Assembly: GCA_020073605.1 (NCBI GenBank)
Contig: JAIQEW010000005.1
Coordinates: 124,001 to 188,000 of the forward strand
Direction: 5' to 3'
Length of the DNA: 64,000 bases
From: Terriglobia bacterium
GTDB taxonomy: Bacteria > Acidobacteriota > Terriglobia > Acidiferrales > UBA7541
The position numbers were made by a program, and so were the translations under genes. The notes under the pieces were generated by a model. It searched no databases and had not been told where the DNA came from. It saw only the letters and a list, made by a program, of their open reading frames with translations. Each line of letters opens with the position of its first letter. Position 1 is the first letter of the stretch. Positions 52,696 through 61,445 of the stretch are shown here, piece by piece.

Positions 52696-52722
52696 ATCGG
52701 CGTTGGGGGGGAGCCAAATAGG

Positions 52723-53481
52723 GTGGCGGATTCTTCGGCTGTTAAGGAGTTGACTCGCTTCGGCAGTACCCAGCGCCGCGACGCGTGGTGGATCGAAATT
52801 ATTCCAGCTCTCGTCATCTTCAGCGCATTCATCATCTACGCCACGTGGCGGGCATTCGAGGGCAAATTTTACGAGGTCGGCCCATACCTGTCGCCATTCT
52901 ATTCACCTCTCATCGATCCCGAGCACCATTGGTGGCGTTTTTCTCCCGCGATTCTGATTCTGGGCGGCCCGGCCGGATTCCGCGTCACCTGCTACTACTA
53001 TCGCAAGGCATACTACCGCGCGTTCGTGATGCATCCTCCCTCGTGCGCTGTCAGTGAAGGCGAGCACCGGGGCTATCGCGGTGAAGCGTCTTTCCCGCTG
53101 ATCCTTCAGAACGTGCATCGCTACTTCTTCTTCATCGTCGCAGTATTTCTTTGTTTTCTCTGGTATGACGCCGTCGTGGCCTTCAAGTTTCCCGAAGGTT
53201 TCGGGATCGGCGTCGGCTCCGTCATCATGCTGGTCAACGTCCTTTTCTTGACCACGTACTCAGCTTCGTGTCACTCGCTGCGCCATCTGGTGGGAGGAAA
53301 GGTCGACTGCTTTTCCTGCGTGACGCTTGGCGCGCCGCGCCATTCGGCATGGCGCTTCGTGACGATACTCAATGAACACCACATGCTCTGGGCCTGGCTG
53401 AGTCTTTTTTCCGTGGCGCTTACGGATCTTTACATCCGCCTCGTGGCTTCCGGCGTTCTGAAGGACATTCGACTGCTGTGA
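52723..53481 (+). CDS. sdhC: Succinate dehydrogenase membrane anchor subunit (five-helix type)
   Basis: 252-aa membrane protein with about five helices: near residues 20-42 (IIPALVIFSAFIIYATW), 65-88, 125-147 (FFFIVAVFLCFLWYDAVVAF), 155-180 and 215-240. His residues suited to heme or quinone sites occur in helix ends (CHSLRHLVGG, NEHHMLWAWL). Its position directly before sdhA and sdhB, with a GTGA overlap, identifies it as their anchor. It resembles the single long anchor of the actinobacterial Sdh1-type enzyme, not the SdhC/SdhD pair. GTG 52723 preceded by GGGGGAG. Confidence 0.8.
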   Translation: MADSSAVKELTRFGSTQRRDAWWIEIIPALVIFSAFIIYATWRAFEGKFYEVGPYLSPFYSPLIDPEHHWWRFSPAILILGGPAGFRVTCYYYRKAYYRAFVMHPPSCAVSEGEHRGYRGEASFPLILQNVHRYFFFIVAVFLCFLWYDAVVAFKFPEGFGIGVGSVIMLVNVLFLTTYSASCHSLRHLVGGKVDCFSCVTLGAPRHSAWRFVTILNEHHMLWAWLSLFSVALTDLYIRLVASGVLKDIRLL

Positions 53482-55202
53482 CCGCCTCCTCTCAACACGA
53501 GACACACGAACACGACGTACTGATCATCGGCGCGGGTGGCGCGGGCTTGCGAGCCGCAATCGAAGCGCTGGCACAGGGCGCGCGCGTGGGCGTCGTGTGC
53601 AAGTCTCTGCTCGGCAAGGCGCACACCGTGATGGCCGAGGGAGGCCTCGCCGCGGCGATGGCGAACCTCGACAAAGAGGACGATTGGCGCACGCATTTCC
53701 GCGACACGATGCGCGGCGGCAAGCTGGTCAACAACTGGCGCATGGCCCAGCTTCACGCGCAGGAAGCGCCGGACCGCGTGCGCGAGCTCGAGCAATGGGG
53801 CGCGCTCTTCGACCGCACGGAAAACGGCGAGATCCTTCAGCGCGCTTTCGGCGGACATACCTTCAGGCGCCTCTGCCACGTCGGCGACCGCACCGGCCTC
53901 GAAATGATCCGGACCTTGCAGGACCGCGGCGTGCACATGGGCTTCGACGTGTACATGGAGTGCACGATCACGAAGCTCCTGAAGGATGGCGACCGCGTGG
54001 CCGGTGCATTCGGCTATTGGCGCGAGACGGGCAAATTTGTCACCTTCAAGGCGAAGTCGATCGTGATCGCCACGGGCGGCATCGGCAAGTCGTGGAAGAT
54101 CACTTCGAATTCCTGGGAGTGCACGGGCGACGGCATGGCGCTGGCTTACGAAGCAGGCGCCGAGCTTCTCGACATGGAATTCGTGCAGTTTCATCCGACA
54201 GGGATGGTATGGCCGCCGGGAGTGCAGGGACTTCTGGTTACGGAAGCCGTGCGCGGCGAGGGCGGCCTGCTCCGCAACAAGAACGGCGAGCGCTTCATGG
54301 AGAAGTACGATCCGAAGAAGATGGAGTTATCCACGCGCGACGTGGTGGCGCGTTCGATCTACACGGAAGTAAAGGAAGGGCGGGGCAGCCCGCACGGCGG
54401 CGCGTTTCTCGACATCTCGCACAAGCCGGCGGAATACGTGAAGCGCAAGCTTCCGAGCATGTACCACCAGTTCAAGGAACTCGCCGACGTCGATATCACG
54501 AAAGGGCCGATGGAAGTCGGGCCGACATGCCACTACGTGATGGGCGGGATTCGCGTGGACGCGGAAACGGGCCGGTCGTCCGTGCCCGGACTTTTTGCGG
54601 CAGGTGAGGCAGCGGCGGGGTTGCACGGCGCCAATCGCCTGGGCGGCAATTCGCTTTCGGATTTGATCGTGTTCGGCCGCCGAGCGGGATTGGCCGCTGC
54701 GGAGCACGCCAAGAAGACCGCGGCGCCCACGCTCGACAATTCCCAGATCGAAGCGACCGAGCGGGAAGTGCTCGCGCCTTTCGCGCGAACGAGCGGTGAA
54801 AGCCCCTACCAGATTCATCACGATCTTCAGGAAATGATGCAGAATCTGGTTGGCATCTTCCGCACGGATGAAGACCTGCGCAAGGCCCTTGCCGCACTCG
54901 AAAAGCTGAAGGCCCGCGCATCAAAGATGCGTGTCGAGGGCTCGCGGGTGTTCAATCCGGGCTGGCACCTTTCGCGCGACCTCGCGTGCATGCTGACGAT
55001 CTCCGAAGCCTGCACGCACGCCGCCCTTGCCCGCAAGGAAAGCCGCGGGGCGCACAGCCGTCTCGATTTCCCGAAGAGTGAGGATGTGTGGGGCGCAAAG
55101 AATCACGTGATCGTGAACAAGGGCGGCGCGATGACGCTCTTCGAGGCGCAGCGCCCCGAGATGCCTGCGGAACTGAAGCAGATTTTGGCGGAAGATAAGT
55201 AG
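53478..55202 (+). CDS. sdhA: Succinate dehydrogenase/fumarate reductase flavoprotein subunit
   Basis: 574-aa flavoprotein. FAD-binding VLIIGAGGAGLRAAIEA is at the N-terminus, the covalent FAD His lies in KAHTVMAEGGLAAAMANLD, and the dicarboxylate-binding part includes FVQFHPTGM, RGEGGLLRNKNGERF and HGANRLGGNSLSDL. Starts GTG overlapping the sdhC stop, so translation is coupled. Transfers electrons to SdhB. Confidence 0.95.
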   Translation: MTASSQHETHEHDVLIIGAGGAGLRAAIEALAQGARVGVVCKSLLGKAHTVMAEGGLAAAMANLDKEDDWRTHFRDTMRGGKLVNNWRMAQLHAQEAPDRVRELEQWGALFDRTENGEILQRAFGGHTFRRLCHVGDRTGLEMIRTLQDRGVHMGFDVYMECTITKLLKDGDRVAGAFGYWRETGKFVTFKAKSIVIATGGIGKSWKITSNSWECTGDGMALAYEAGAELLDMEFVQFHPTGMVWPPGVQGLLVTEAVRGEGGLLRNKNGERFMEKYDPKKMELSTRDVVARSIYTEVKEGRGSPHGGAFLDISHKPAEYVKRKLPSMYHQFKELADVDITKGPMEVGPTCHYVMGGIRVDAETGRSSVPGLFAAGEAAAGLHGANRLGGNSLSDLIVFGRRAGLAAAEHAKKTAAPTLDNSQIEATEREVLAPFARTSGESPYQIHHDLQEMMQNLVGIFRTDEDLRKALAALEKLKARASKMRVEGSRVFNPGWHLSRDLACMLTISEACTHAALARKESRGAHSRLDFPKSEDVWGAKNHVIVNKGGAMTLFEAQRPEMPAELKQILAEDK

Positions 55203-55214
55203 CGGAGGCGAGTA

Positions 55215-55949
55215 ATGGCGGAAGTGACCCTGCGAGTTTTTCGCGGCGACCGCGACGGCGGTAAGGCCGTCGATTATCAGGTGCCACTGACTGAGGGTAT
55301 GGTCGTACTCGACGCGATTCACTCCATCCAGGCGCACCAGGCACCCGACCTCGCCGTGCGCTGGAACTGCAAGGCCGCCAAGTGCGGGTCGTGCTCGGCC
55401 GAAGTGAACGGCAGGCCGAGCCTGATGTGCAAGACGCGCATGGATGCGCTCCCGCACGACCAGCCCATCACCGTGTATCCGATGAAGTCGTTCCCGGTGA
55501 TCAAGGACCTGGCCACCGACGTTTCCTGGAACTACCGGGTGAACAAGAAGATTCCGCCGTTCCAGCCGAGGCCCGGCGTCGAATGGAAGATGGACCAGCG
55601 CGACGTGGACCGCGTGCAGGAGTTCCGCAAGTGCATCGAATGCTTCTTGTGCCAGGACGTGTGTCACGTCCTGCGCGATCACGATAAGAAGCAACAATTC
55701 GGCGGGCCGCGTTTCTTCGTTCGCAGCGCCGGGCTCGAGATGCATCCGCTCGATGGCGCCAGCCGAACGCGCATGCTGAAAGAGGAACTCGGAATCGGAT
55801 TCTGCAATATCACGAAGTGCTGCACGGAAGTCTGCCCCGAGGAAATTCACATCACCGACAACGCCATCATCCCTCTCAAGGAGCGCGTCGTGGACGAGTT
55901 CTACGATCCGGTGGCGATGATTGTCCGCAAGATCTTCGGCGCGAAGTAG
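55215..55949 (+). CDS. sdhB: Succinate dehydrogenase/fumarate reductase iron-sulfur subunit
   Basis: 244 aa with three cluster sites. [2Fe-2S]: WNCKAAKCGSCSAEVNGRPS then LMCKT. A [4Fe-4S] motif CIECFLCQDVC and the last Cys set CNITKCCTEVCPEE serve the other clusters. Begins 12 nt after sdhA with a GGAGG. Relays electrons from SdhA to the quinone at the membrane anchor. Confidence 0.95.
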   Translation: MAEVTLRVFRGDRDGGKAVDYQVPLTEGMVVLDAIHSIQAHQAPDLAVRWNCKAAKCGSCSAEVNGRPSLMCKTRMDALPHDQPITVYPMKSFPVIKDLATDVSWNYRVNKKIPPFQPRPGVEWKMDQRDVDRVQEFRKCIECFLCQDVCHVLRDHDKKQQFGGPRFFVRSAGLEMHPLDGASRTRMLKEELGIGFCNITKCCTEVCPEEIHITDNAIIPLKERVVDEFYDPVAMIVRKIFGAK

Positions 55950-55967
55950 CGCCGGGGAATCGCACTC

Positions 55968-56378
55968 TCAACGCATTTCAGGGATTTGAATCCTGCCGGT
56001 CGCGAGTCCTTCGATCAGGTCGCGGTCCGCGGGCAGAAAATCAAGCTCCGGCAGTCGCTCCGGCGCCCGCCACTCGATCCGCTCGAACTCCAGATTCTGA
56101 ATCTTTTCAGGCGCCACGCTCGCGGCGAAGAACACGATCTCAAAGGGCTCGCGCATCTGCTCGTACCGGTGTTGGATGCGCAGCACCTCGGGGCCGATCT
56201 TCGCATGCACGCCCAGCTCTTCCCGCAGCTCGCGTGCGAGCGCAGCTTCGAGCGTTTCGCCCGGTTCCTTCTTGCCGCCCGGGAATTCCCACAGCAGCTC
56301 GAACTTGGAGCCGCGCTTCCGCTGGCACGCCAGCACCTTGCCTTCGGATTCAATGAGGGCTGCCACTACGGTCAGCAC
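55968..56378 (-). CDS. MutT-type NUDIX hydrolase (8-oxo-dGTP diphosphatase-like)
   Basis: 136 aa. The Nudix box GGKKEPGETLEAALARELRE continuing ELGV is complete. LACQRKRGSKFELLWEFPGG before it is typical of MutT, which cleanses oxidised dGTP. GTG 56378 is chosen because GAGGA lies 7 nt upstream and the first strand begins there (VLTVVAALIES). Longer TTG starts would reach the T-run of the upstream gene's terminator. Confidence 0.88.
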   Translation of the reverse strand: MLTVVAALIESEGKVLACQRKRGSKFELLWEFPGGKKEPGETLEAALARELREELGVHAKIGPEVLRIQHRYEQMREPFEIVFFAASVAPEKIQNLEFERIEWRAPERLPELDFLPADRDLIEGLATGRIQIPEMR

Positions 56379-56420
56379 GGGATCGTCCTCGGTTGAATTC
56401 TGAAACAACTTCTGCCGCGA

Positions 56421-56460
56421 AAACAAAAACGCGCCGGAGAGCGGTTGCTCCCCGGCGCGT
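56421..56460 (-). terminator. Intrinsic terminator of the OmpA-family gene
   Basis: On the minus strand ACGCGCCGG pairs with CCGGCGCGT over a 14-nt loop, followed by TTTTGTTTT. It lies 18 nt downstream of that gene's stop and upstream of the mutT-like start. Confidence 0.85.
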
Positions 56461-56478
56461 TCGTTTCTGAAGATTCGA

Positions 56479-58194
56479 CTACTGATCCGCCTGAACCTTC
56501 GCGAGCGGCGGTTTCGGCATCTGCCAGATCAGCTTCGAGTCGTCGGCTGTGTGCGGGAAGAATTGCGACGACTTCTTGCCGGAGGGCAGGAGCACGATAT
56601 CCGCGCGGCGGTTGTAGGCCAGCCAGTCGGCGCGCACGTCCTTGAGCCGCGCCTTCGGCGGCGTATTGGGATTCGTGCTTTCGAGTGCCTTCACCGACGG
56701 CTTGTCGAGCGGGCGCTCTTTTCCGTAGGCGGCGGTTTGAATCTTGTCGGCCGCGATGCCCTGGTCGACCAGATACCGCTTGATTCGCTCCACGCGGCGT
56801 TCGCTCAGGTCCTGGTTGAACGGCTTTGACCCGCGTTCGTCCGCGTAGGCTTCGACAGACAGCTTTGCGTCCGGATCGTATTCAAGATACTTCTTGAAGC
56901 CGCCCGCGAGAGTGGCGAGCGCCAGTTGCTGGCTGCGGACCAGCCCGACCTGCGGGTTCCTTTTGTCGGGATAGTCGGTGGGGTAAAAGATGCTCTGGAG
57001 CGTGACCGTCGGAATCGGTTCCACTGACCCGACGACGTGCAGCCCAGCCGTCTGGGTGGACGACCCGCCGCAGACGTTCGTGGCGTTGAGTGTGAAATTC
57101 TTCGTTTCGTCGATCGTGCGCGCCGGCTGTCCCTCGGGAACCTGCGATGAATCGGCCGGTTCGGCCTTCACCGTCTGGCTGCCGCTGGCATCCACTTTGT
57201 TGTTGTTGAGCGTCACATTGTCGGCATTCGACGTTTGCCAGGCCAGTGCTGAGGAATCCTGCGTGAGAACCTTCTCGCCGATCTTGCGGTAGTGCACTTC
57301 GGCCGGGGTGGCGCTCAGGCTCGCATCCACCTTCGTGTTCACGTTCACCGTCCCGGTCCCCTTGACCGTTCCTCCGGGGCCCGCGGCGCTGAAATCATAG
57401 GTTGTCGTCGCATGCGGCGAAACCGACTGGCTGCCGCTGAGCGGCACCGGGCCGATTCCGCTGATACTGGCGTCGACCGTTTCAGTGGTTTGCCATGTCA
57501 GCGTTGAGGACTGCCCGCAATTGATGTTCGCGGGCGCAAGGCTGAAGCTGCCCGTCACTCCGGCCACCGCGATGGTGTCGCTGATCCAGCCGCCCTTGTA
57601 GCGGGGCTCGCTGGTGCGCTTGGCCAGATCCTTCTTGTCCTTCGTTTTCGATGTGCCGTTCTTGGAAACGTCGATGGAAATCTTCTGGTTCGCGGCTACC
57701 GTGGTGTCTCCGGACCAGACGTCGGTTCCATTCCGCGTGGCGGTCACATGATAGGTCCCCGGCGGAACGAGCAAAATCCGGTGCCACCACCAGTCGTGGT
57801 TCATGGCGCCGACGTGGCCCACGAAGTAGGGAGGCGTCTTGCCGTTCAAGAGCACGGCCGCGTGGCTGTCGCCCTTGAGTTCGATCTGCCCGAACGGGCC
57901 GCTCACCGGGCCGCCGTAGGCGTCGAGGGCGACCGTCAGAGGCGTCGTCTTGCCCGAGTCGACGTTCACTTCCTGGGTCGAGATCTTGTAGCCGTAGTTG
58001 ATCACCACGACGGTGTGCTTGCCCGGGCTCAGCGGAATCGTTTGGTTTCCTTCGCGAATGGCCTTGCCATCCACAAATATGTACGCCTTCTTCGGCGTAA
58101 CCTTGACCTTCAGCTTTCCATCCTGCGCGAAGCCGGCAGTCGCGCCGAGCGCGAGGGCCATCACGAGGGTGAAGAGGTACACGAGTCGTCGCAT
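56479..58194 (-). CDS. Exported OmpA-family protein with PEGA-like N-terminus
   Basis: 571 aa with a Sec signal (MRRLVYLFTLVMALALGATA). Residues about 25-100 resemble PEGA domains (KLKVKVTPKKAYIFVDGKA). The middle (about 210-370) has Ig-like beta repeats (ANINCGQSSTLTWQTTETVD). The C-terminal OmpA/MotB peptidoglycan-binding domain contains LSVEAYADERGSKPFNQDLS then ERRVERIKRYL, though its last part carries an insertion (SVKALESTNPNTPPKARLKD). It probably links the outer membrane to peptidoglycan. GGGGAG lies 7 nt before the ATG. Confidence 0.87.
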   Translation of the reverse strand: MRRLVYLFTLVMALALGATAGFAQDGKLKVKVTPKKAYIFVDGKAIREGNQTIPLSPGKHTVVVINYGYKISTQEVNVDSGKTTPLTVALDAYGGPVSGPFGQIELKGDSHAAVLLNGKTPPYFVGHVGAMNHDWWWHRILLVPPGTYHVTATRNGTDVWSGDTTVAANQKISIDVSKNGTSKTKDKKDLAKRTSEPRYKGGWISDTIAVAGVTGSFSLAPANINCGQSSTLTWQTTETVDASISGIGPVPLSGSQSVSPHATTTYDFSAAGPGGTVKGTGTVNVNTKVDASLSATPAEVHYRKIGEKVLTQDSSALAWQTSNADNVTLNNNKVDASGSQTVKAEPADSSQVPEGQPARTIDETKNFTLNATNVCGGSSTQTAGLHVVGSVEPIPTVTLQSIFYPTDYPDKRNPQVGLVRSQQLALATLAGGFKKYLEYDPDAKLSVEAYADERGSKPFNQDLSERRVERIKRYLVDQGIAADKIQTAAYGKERPLDKPSVKALESTNPNTPPKARLKDVRADWLAYNRRADIVLLPSGKKSSQFFPHTADDSKLIWQMPKPPLAKVQADQ

Positions 58195-58424
58195 CTGAAT
58201 CTCCCCAAATAGTTTTTTAGGCGGATTGAATGATCGTCCCCTCGCGCCCTGACGAGAGAACATTGGCTAGGAAGATTTAAAGTATCCCCTAAGCCCTCTC
58301 CTGTCAATCAGATTCAAAGAAGTGGCGAAAGGTTGCGAGGCCTCGCTCCGAACGGCGATTCCGCGGTAGGCGTCACGCTGGCACATATCTTGAGCGCGAG
58401 CCGCTGTGGCTTATACTAGCGTCT
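58195..58424. other. 230-nt divergent gap ahead of the IscU-like gene
   Basis: No gene. It contains the promoter annotated at 58390-58417 for the plus-strand gene; the AAAGTATCCCC stretch near 58280 may belong to the promoter of the OmpA-family gene. Confidence 0.4.
58390..58417 (+). promoter_or_regulatory. Sigma-70 promoter, probably giving a leaderless mRNA
   Basis: TTGAGC (58390-58395) and TATACT (58412-58417) are 16 nt apart. Transcription would start about 7 nt after the -10, at or next to the GTG start codon 58425, and no Shine-Dalgarno is present. Confidence 0.55.
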
Positions 58425-58778
58425 GTGTTCAACGACGCCGTTCTCGACCACTTTCGCAATCCCCACAATGCCGGGGATCTTCCCGACGCCACCGCTATAG
58501 CTGAGGTGACGAATCCGGTCTGCGGCGACATGCTGCGCCTTTCCGTACGGCTCGAAGGTGGGAGAATCGCCGCCGCGCGTTTCAAGGCGCAGGGCTGCGT
58601 TGCCGCGATCGCTTCGAGTTCCGTCCTCACCGATCTGCTGGGGGGCAAGACACCCGCCGAAATCCGTCTGATTACGCCCGAGAAGATCTCCGAAGCCCTC
58701 GGCGGCCTGCCCCCGGCCACGTTTCACGCCGCCCAGCTCTGCGCGGACGCTCTCGCCGCGCTTTTGCGAAAGATATAG
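58425..58778 (+). CDS. IscU/NifU-like iron-sulfur cluster scaffold protein
   Basis: 117 aa. Scaffold on which Fe-S clusters are built. The three ligand Cys are visible: NPVCGDMLRL (C33 with the conserved following Asp), KAQGCVAAIASSSVL (C57) and HAAQLCADAL (C106). FRNPHNAGDLPDA near the N-terminus is diagnostic. Start GTG 58425, no ribosome site. Converges on mobA-like gene. No cysteine desulfurase is adjacent. Confidence 0.9.
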   Translation: MFNDAVLDHFRNPHNAGDLPDATAIAEVTNPVCGDMLRLSVRLEGGRIAAARFKAQGCVAAIASSSVLTDLLGGKTPAEIRLITPEKISEALGGLPPATFHAAQLCADALAALLRKI

Positions 58779-58793
58779 AGCTGTCTCCCACCG

Positions 58794-59420
58794 TTACTTG
58801 TCGTCCTGACTGTGCAATGCTCGATCGAGGGTCGCCGGATCGTTGATATTCAAAATGACGCCTTCTTCCTCCGTGGGAATTTCGAGCACATCCGCCGCGT
58901 GCGCCCACACGACCTGTCTCGCGCCCACCTCCGGCGAAGCCGCGAGTAATTCGTCATAGAGCGTTGACCGGAAGACGACCGGGTGCCCGCGCTTGCCGTG
59001 GAAAGTTGGAAGCACGATCGGCTTGCTGCTCGAATCGAACGCGTCGATCAGTTGAGCGACCAGCGCCGTCGAAATGATCGGATGATCCACGGGGCAGAGA
59101 ATCATTCCTTCGGTGCCGCCGGCGGGCAGGCTTCGAATCGCCGCTTGGATCGACGAGAGCTGGCCCTTCTGCCAATCGGGGTTTTCGACGGCGAGCGCGG
59201 CGAAGGATCCCAGCTTTTGCCGGATCTCGCCGGAATGGGCGCCCACGACGATCCGAGTCAGGCTGACGCGCGGGTGCTGCGTCATTTTGAGGAGGTATTC
59301 GACAAAGGTTCTTCCGCGGTAGGGAAGCAGGGCCTTCGGCGCGCCCATCCGGCTGGATTCGCCGCCCGCCAGTATCACTGCTGCAAGCGGCCTTCGGTGG
59401 ATGACCGCGGAAAGTGGCAT
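58794..59420 (-). CDS. MobA/MocA-like molybdenum cofactor nucleotidyltransferase
   Basis: Transfers CMP or GMP to molybdopterin, 208 aa. The nucleotide motif is VILAGGESSRMGAPKALLPY, with LCPVDHPIIST (metal Asp) and GKRGHPVVFRSTLYDEL characteristic of MocA-type (cytosine) enzymes. It follows xdhC after 7 nt on the same strand, so both should serve maturation of a xanthine-dehydrogenase-like molybdenum hydroxylase located outside the window. Confidence 0.9.
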   Translation of the reverse strand: MPLSAVIHRRPLAAVILAGGESSRMGAPKALLPYRGRTFVEYLLKMTQHPRVSLTRIVVGAHSGEIRQKLGSFAALAVENPDWQKGQLSSIQAAIRSLPAGGTEGMILCPVDHPIISTALVAQLIDAFDSSSKPIVLPTFHGKRGHPVVFRSTLYDELLAASPEVGARQVVWAHAADVLEIPTEEEGVILNINDPATLDRALHSQDDK

Positions 59421-59427
59421 TTTCGGT

Positions 59428-60252
59428 TTAGTCGTGATGTGCGGCTGCGGCTTGCGAAAGCTTGACGGACTTGTGCGGCAGGTTTTGCGCGTTGCGGCGC
59501 ACGGCGATCAATTCCGCCGTGATGCTGATGGCAATTTCTTCCGGCGAAAGCGCGCCGATATCGAGTCCCACGGGCGCGTGCACCCGCCCGAACTCGCCTA
59601 CGGAGTAGCCTTCTTTTTCGAGCGCTTTGTACACGGAAAGCACCTTGCGTTTGCTCCCGATCATTCCGATGTACCGCGCCTCCGTGCGCACGGCCCACGC
59701 CAGCACGCGCATGTCGTCCTTGTGTCCGCGAGTCACGATCAGCAGGTAGCTCGAAGCGTTCGGCTTGATCTTTGCGAACGCGTCTTCGTAGGTGGTGTAA
59801 ATCTCGCCCGCCATGGGGAATCGCTCCGCATTGGCAAAAGTCTCGCGGTCGTCTGCGATTGCGATTCCAAATCCCACGGAGTTTGCCGCGCGCGCCACCG
59901 CCGATGAAATGTGGCCTCCGCCAAACACGTAGAGCACCGGTTGCGGCAGGAGCGGTTCCACGAAAATCTCGAGCGTGCCGCCGCAGATCAGCCCGGCGTC
60001 GTAGGCCGCTTCGTGGTTCAAATTGAAGGTCATCTTGCGGGGCTGCTCGGCCTTCATCACGTCTTTCGCCGCCGCCCAGACTTCCGCTTCGACGCAGCCG
60101 CCACCGATCGTCCCGGCGATCGACCCGTCTTCGCGCACCAGCATCCGTGAGCTTTCATAGCTCGGAATCGAGCCGTTCGTGTGGACGATCGTCGCGAGCG
60201 CCCCTCGCTCGCCCGCCTTCCGCATTCGCACGATTTCTTCGAACAGGTCCAT
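59428..60252 (-). CDS. XdhC/CoxI-family molybdenum cofactor insertion protein
   Basis: Delivers and sulfurates the molybdenum cofactor for xanthine dehydrogenase or CO dehydrogenase type enzymes. The N-terminal XdhC_CoxI domain shows GSIPSYESSRMLVREDGSIAG followed by TIGGGCVEAEV. The C-terminal Rossmann domain begins VLYVFGGGHISSAVARAA and includes GMIGSKRKV. ATG 60252 (274 aa) chosen at MDLFEEIVRM; an ATG at 60315 would add 21 residues. Operon with the MocA-like gene. Divergent from the alcohol dehydrogenase. Confidence 0.92.
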   Translation of the reverse strand: MDLFEEIVRMRKAGERGALATIVHTNGSIPSYESSRMLVREDGSIAGTIGGGCVEAEVWAAAKDVMKAEQPRKMTFNLNHEAAYDAGLICGGTLEIFVEPLLPQPVLYVFGGGHISSAVARAANSVGFGIAIADDRETFANAERFPMAGEIYTTYEDAFAKIKPNASSYLLIVTRGHKDDMRVLAWAVRTEARYIGMIGSKRKVLSVYKALEKEGYSVGEFGRVHAPVGLDIGALSPEEIAISITAELIAVRRNAQNLPHKSVKLSQAAAAHHD

Positions 60253-60372
60253 GTCGTTTAGTCGAGCGTACGTCGCCCCGCCCGGCGCTGTCAATTCAAT
60301 GTGCCCTTGGAGCATCGTCTGGACACTGTAGGGTGACGATGCTACTTTAGCCCGCTCGATCGGGAGGCATTG

Positions 60373-61401
60373 ATGAAGGCGGTGGTGATTTCCGAGCACG
60401 GCGGTCCCGAGGTCCTGCGCTACACGGACTTTCCCGAGCCGGCGATCGGCGGCCACGAAGTCCTCGTACGCGTCCGGGCCTGCGCGCTCAATCACCTCGA
60501 CCTATGGGTCCGCCGCGGTCTTCCCGGGCGCTCGATTCCATTTCCGCACATCCCGGGCAGCGACATCTCCGGAGAAGTCGCCAAAGTCGGAGAGAGCGTC
60601 AAGAACGTGCGCGTGGGAGAAAAAGTCCTGCTCGCGCCGGGGCTTTCCTGCGGCCAGTGCGCGCAGTGCATCGCCGGCCGCGACAATTTCTGCAAGGAAT
60701 ACACGCTCTTCGGTTCCGGAGTGCACGGCGGCTGCGCCGAGTTCGTGAAATCGCCCGTCTCCAACGTCATCCCGATTCCGGGCAATCTCAATTTTGAGGA
60801 AGCCGCCGCGATTCCGCTCGTTTTCCTCACCGCGTGGCACATGCTTTTCTATCGCGCGCACCTCCAGCCCGCCGAGGATGTGTTGGTGATCGCCGCGGGC
60901 AGCGGCGTGGGCAGCGCCGCGATTCAGATTGCGAAAGCCACGGGCGCTCGCGTGATCGCCACTGCCGGTTCCGAGCCGAAACTTGCGAAAGCCAGGGAAC
61001 TCGGCGCCGATGAAGTCCTGCTTCACGGGGGCGAATTCGCGCGCGAAGTGAAGCGTCTGACGAACGGCCGCGGCGTGGACGTCGTCTTCGAGCATGTCGG
61101 CGCGGCCACGTGGGACCAGAGCGTGTACAGCCTGGCCGCCGGAGGGCGCCTCGTCACCTGCGGCGCGACCACGGGCTTCGATAGCAAGATCAACGTCGGC
61201 TATCTCTTTGCTCGCCAGCTTTCGATTCTCGGCTCGTTCATGGGGCACAAGGCCGAGCTTTTCTCTGTGTTGGAGCTTTTCAAGCGCGGATTGCTGAAGC
61301 CCGTGATCGACTGCGTTCTGCCCCTCGAACGCATCGCCGACGCGCACAAGCGCCTCGAGAATCGCGAGCAGTTCGGCAAAGTCGTCCTGAAGGTCCCGTA
61401 A
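60373..61401 (+). CDS. Zinc-type medium-chain alcohol dehydrogenase/quinone oxidoreductase
   Basis: 342 aa MDR-superfamily enzyme. The structural-zinc Cys cluster is present (CGQCAQCIAGRDNFCKEY). The NAD(P) motif is VIAAGSGVGSAAIQIAKATG. The first-domain segment NHLDLWVRRGLPG has His/Asp where catalytic zinc ligands would be replaced (Asn-His-Leu-Asp instead of Cys-His), so the catalytic zinc may be missing. ATG 60373 has GGGAGG 5 nt upstream. Substrate unknown. Confidence 0.9.
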   Translation: MKAVVISEHGGPEVLRYTDFPEPAIGGHEVLVRVRACALNHLDLWVRRGLPGRSIPFPHIPGSDISGEVAKVGESVKNVRVGEKVLLAPGLSCGQCAQCIAGRDNFCKEYTLFGSGVHGGCAEFVKSPVSNVIPIPGNLNFEEAAAIPLVFLTAWHMLFYRAHLQPAEDVLVIAAGSGVGSAAIQIAKATGARVIATAGSEPKLAKARELGADEVLLHGGEFAREVKRLTNGRGVDVVFEHVGAATWDQSVYSLAAGGRLVTCGATTGFDSKINVGYLFARQLSILGSFMGHKAELFSVLELFKRGLLKPVIDCVLPLERIADAHKRLENREQFGKVVLKVP

Positions 61402-61445
61402 ATCAATTTCAGGGCGGCTGCGATCGCTAGACGAGGGAACTGTCT

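Noticed and set aside
58379..58393. Sigma-54 promoter (TGGCAC-N5-TTGA)
   Set aside because: The -24 part fits, but the essential GC of the -12 element is absent (TTGA), and a better sigma-70 promoter overlaps it.
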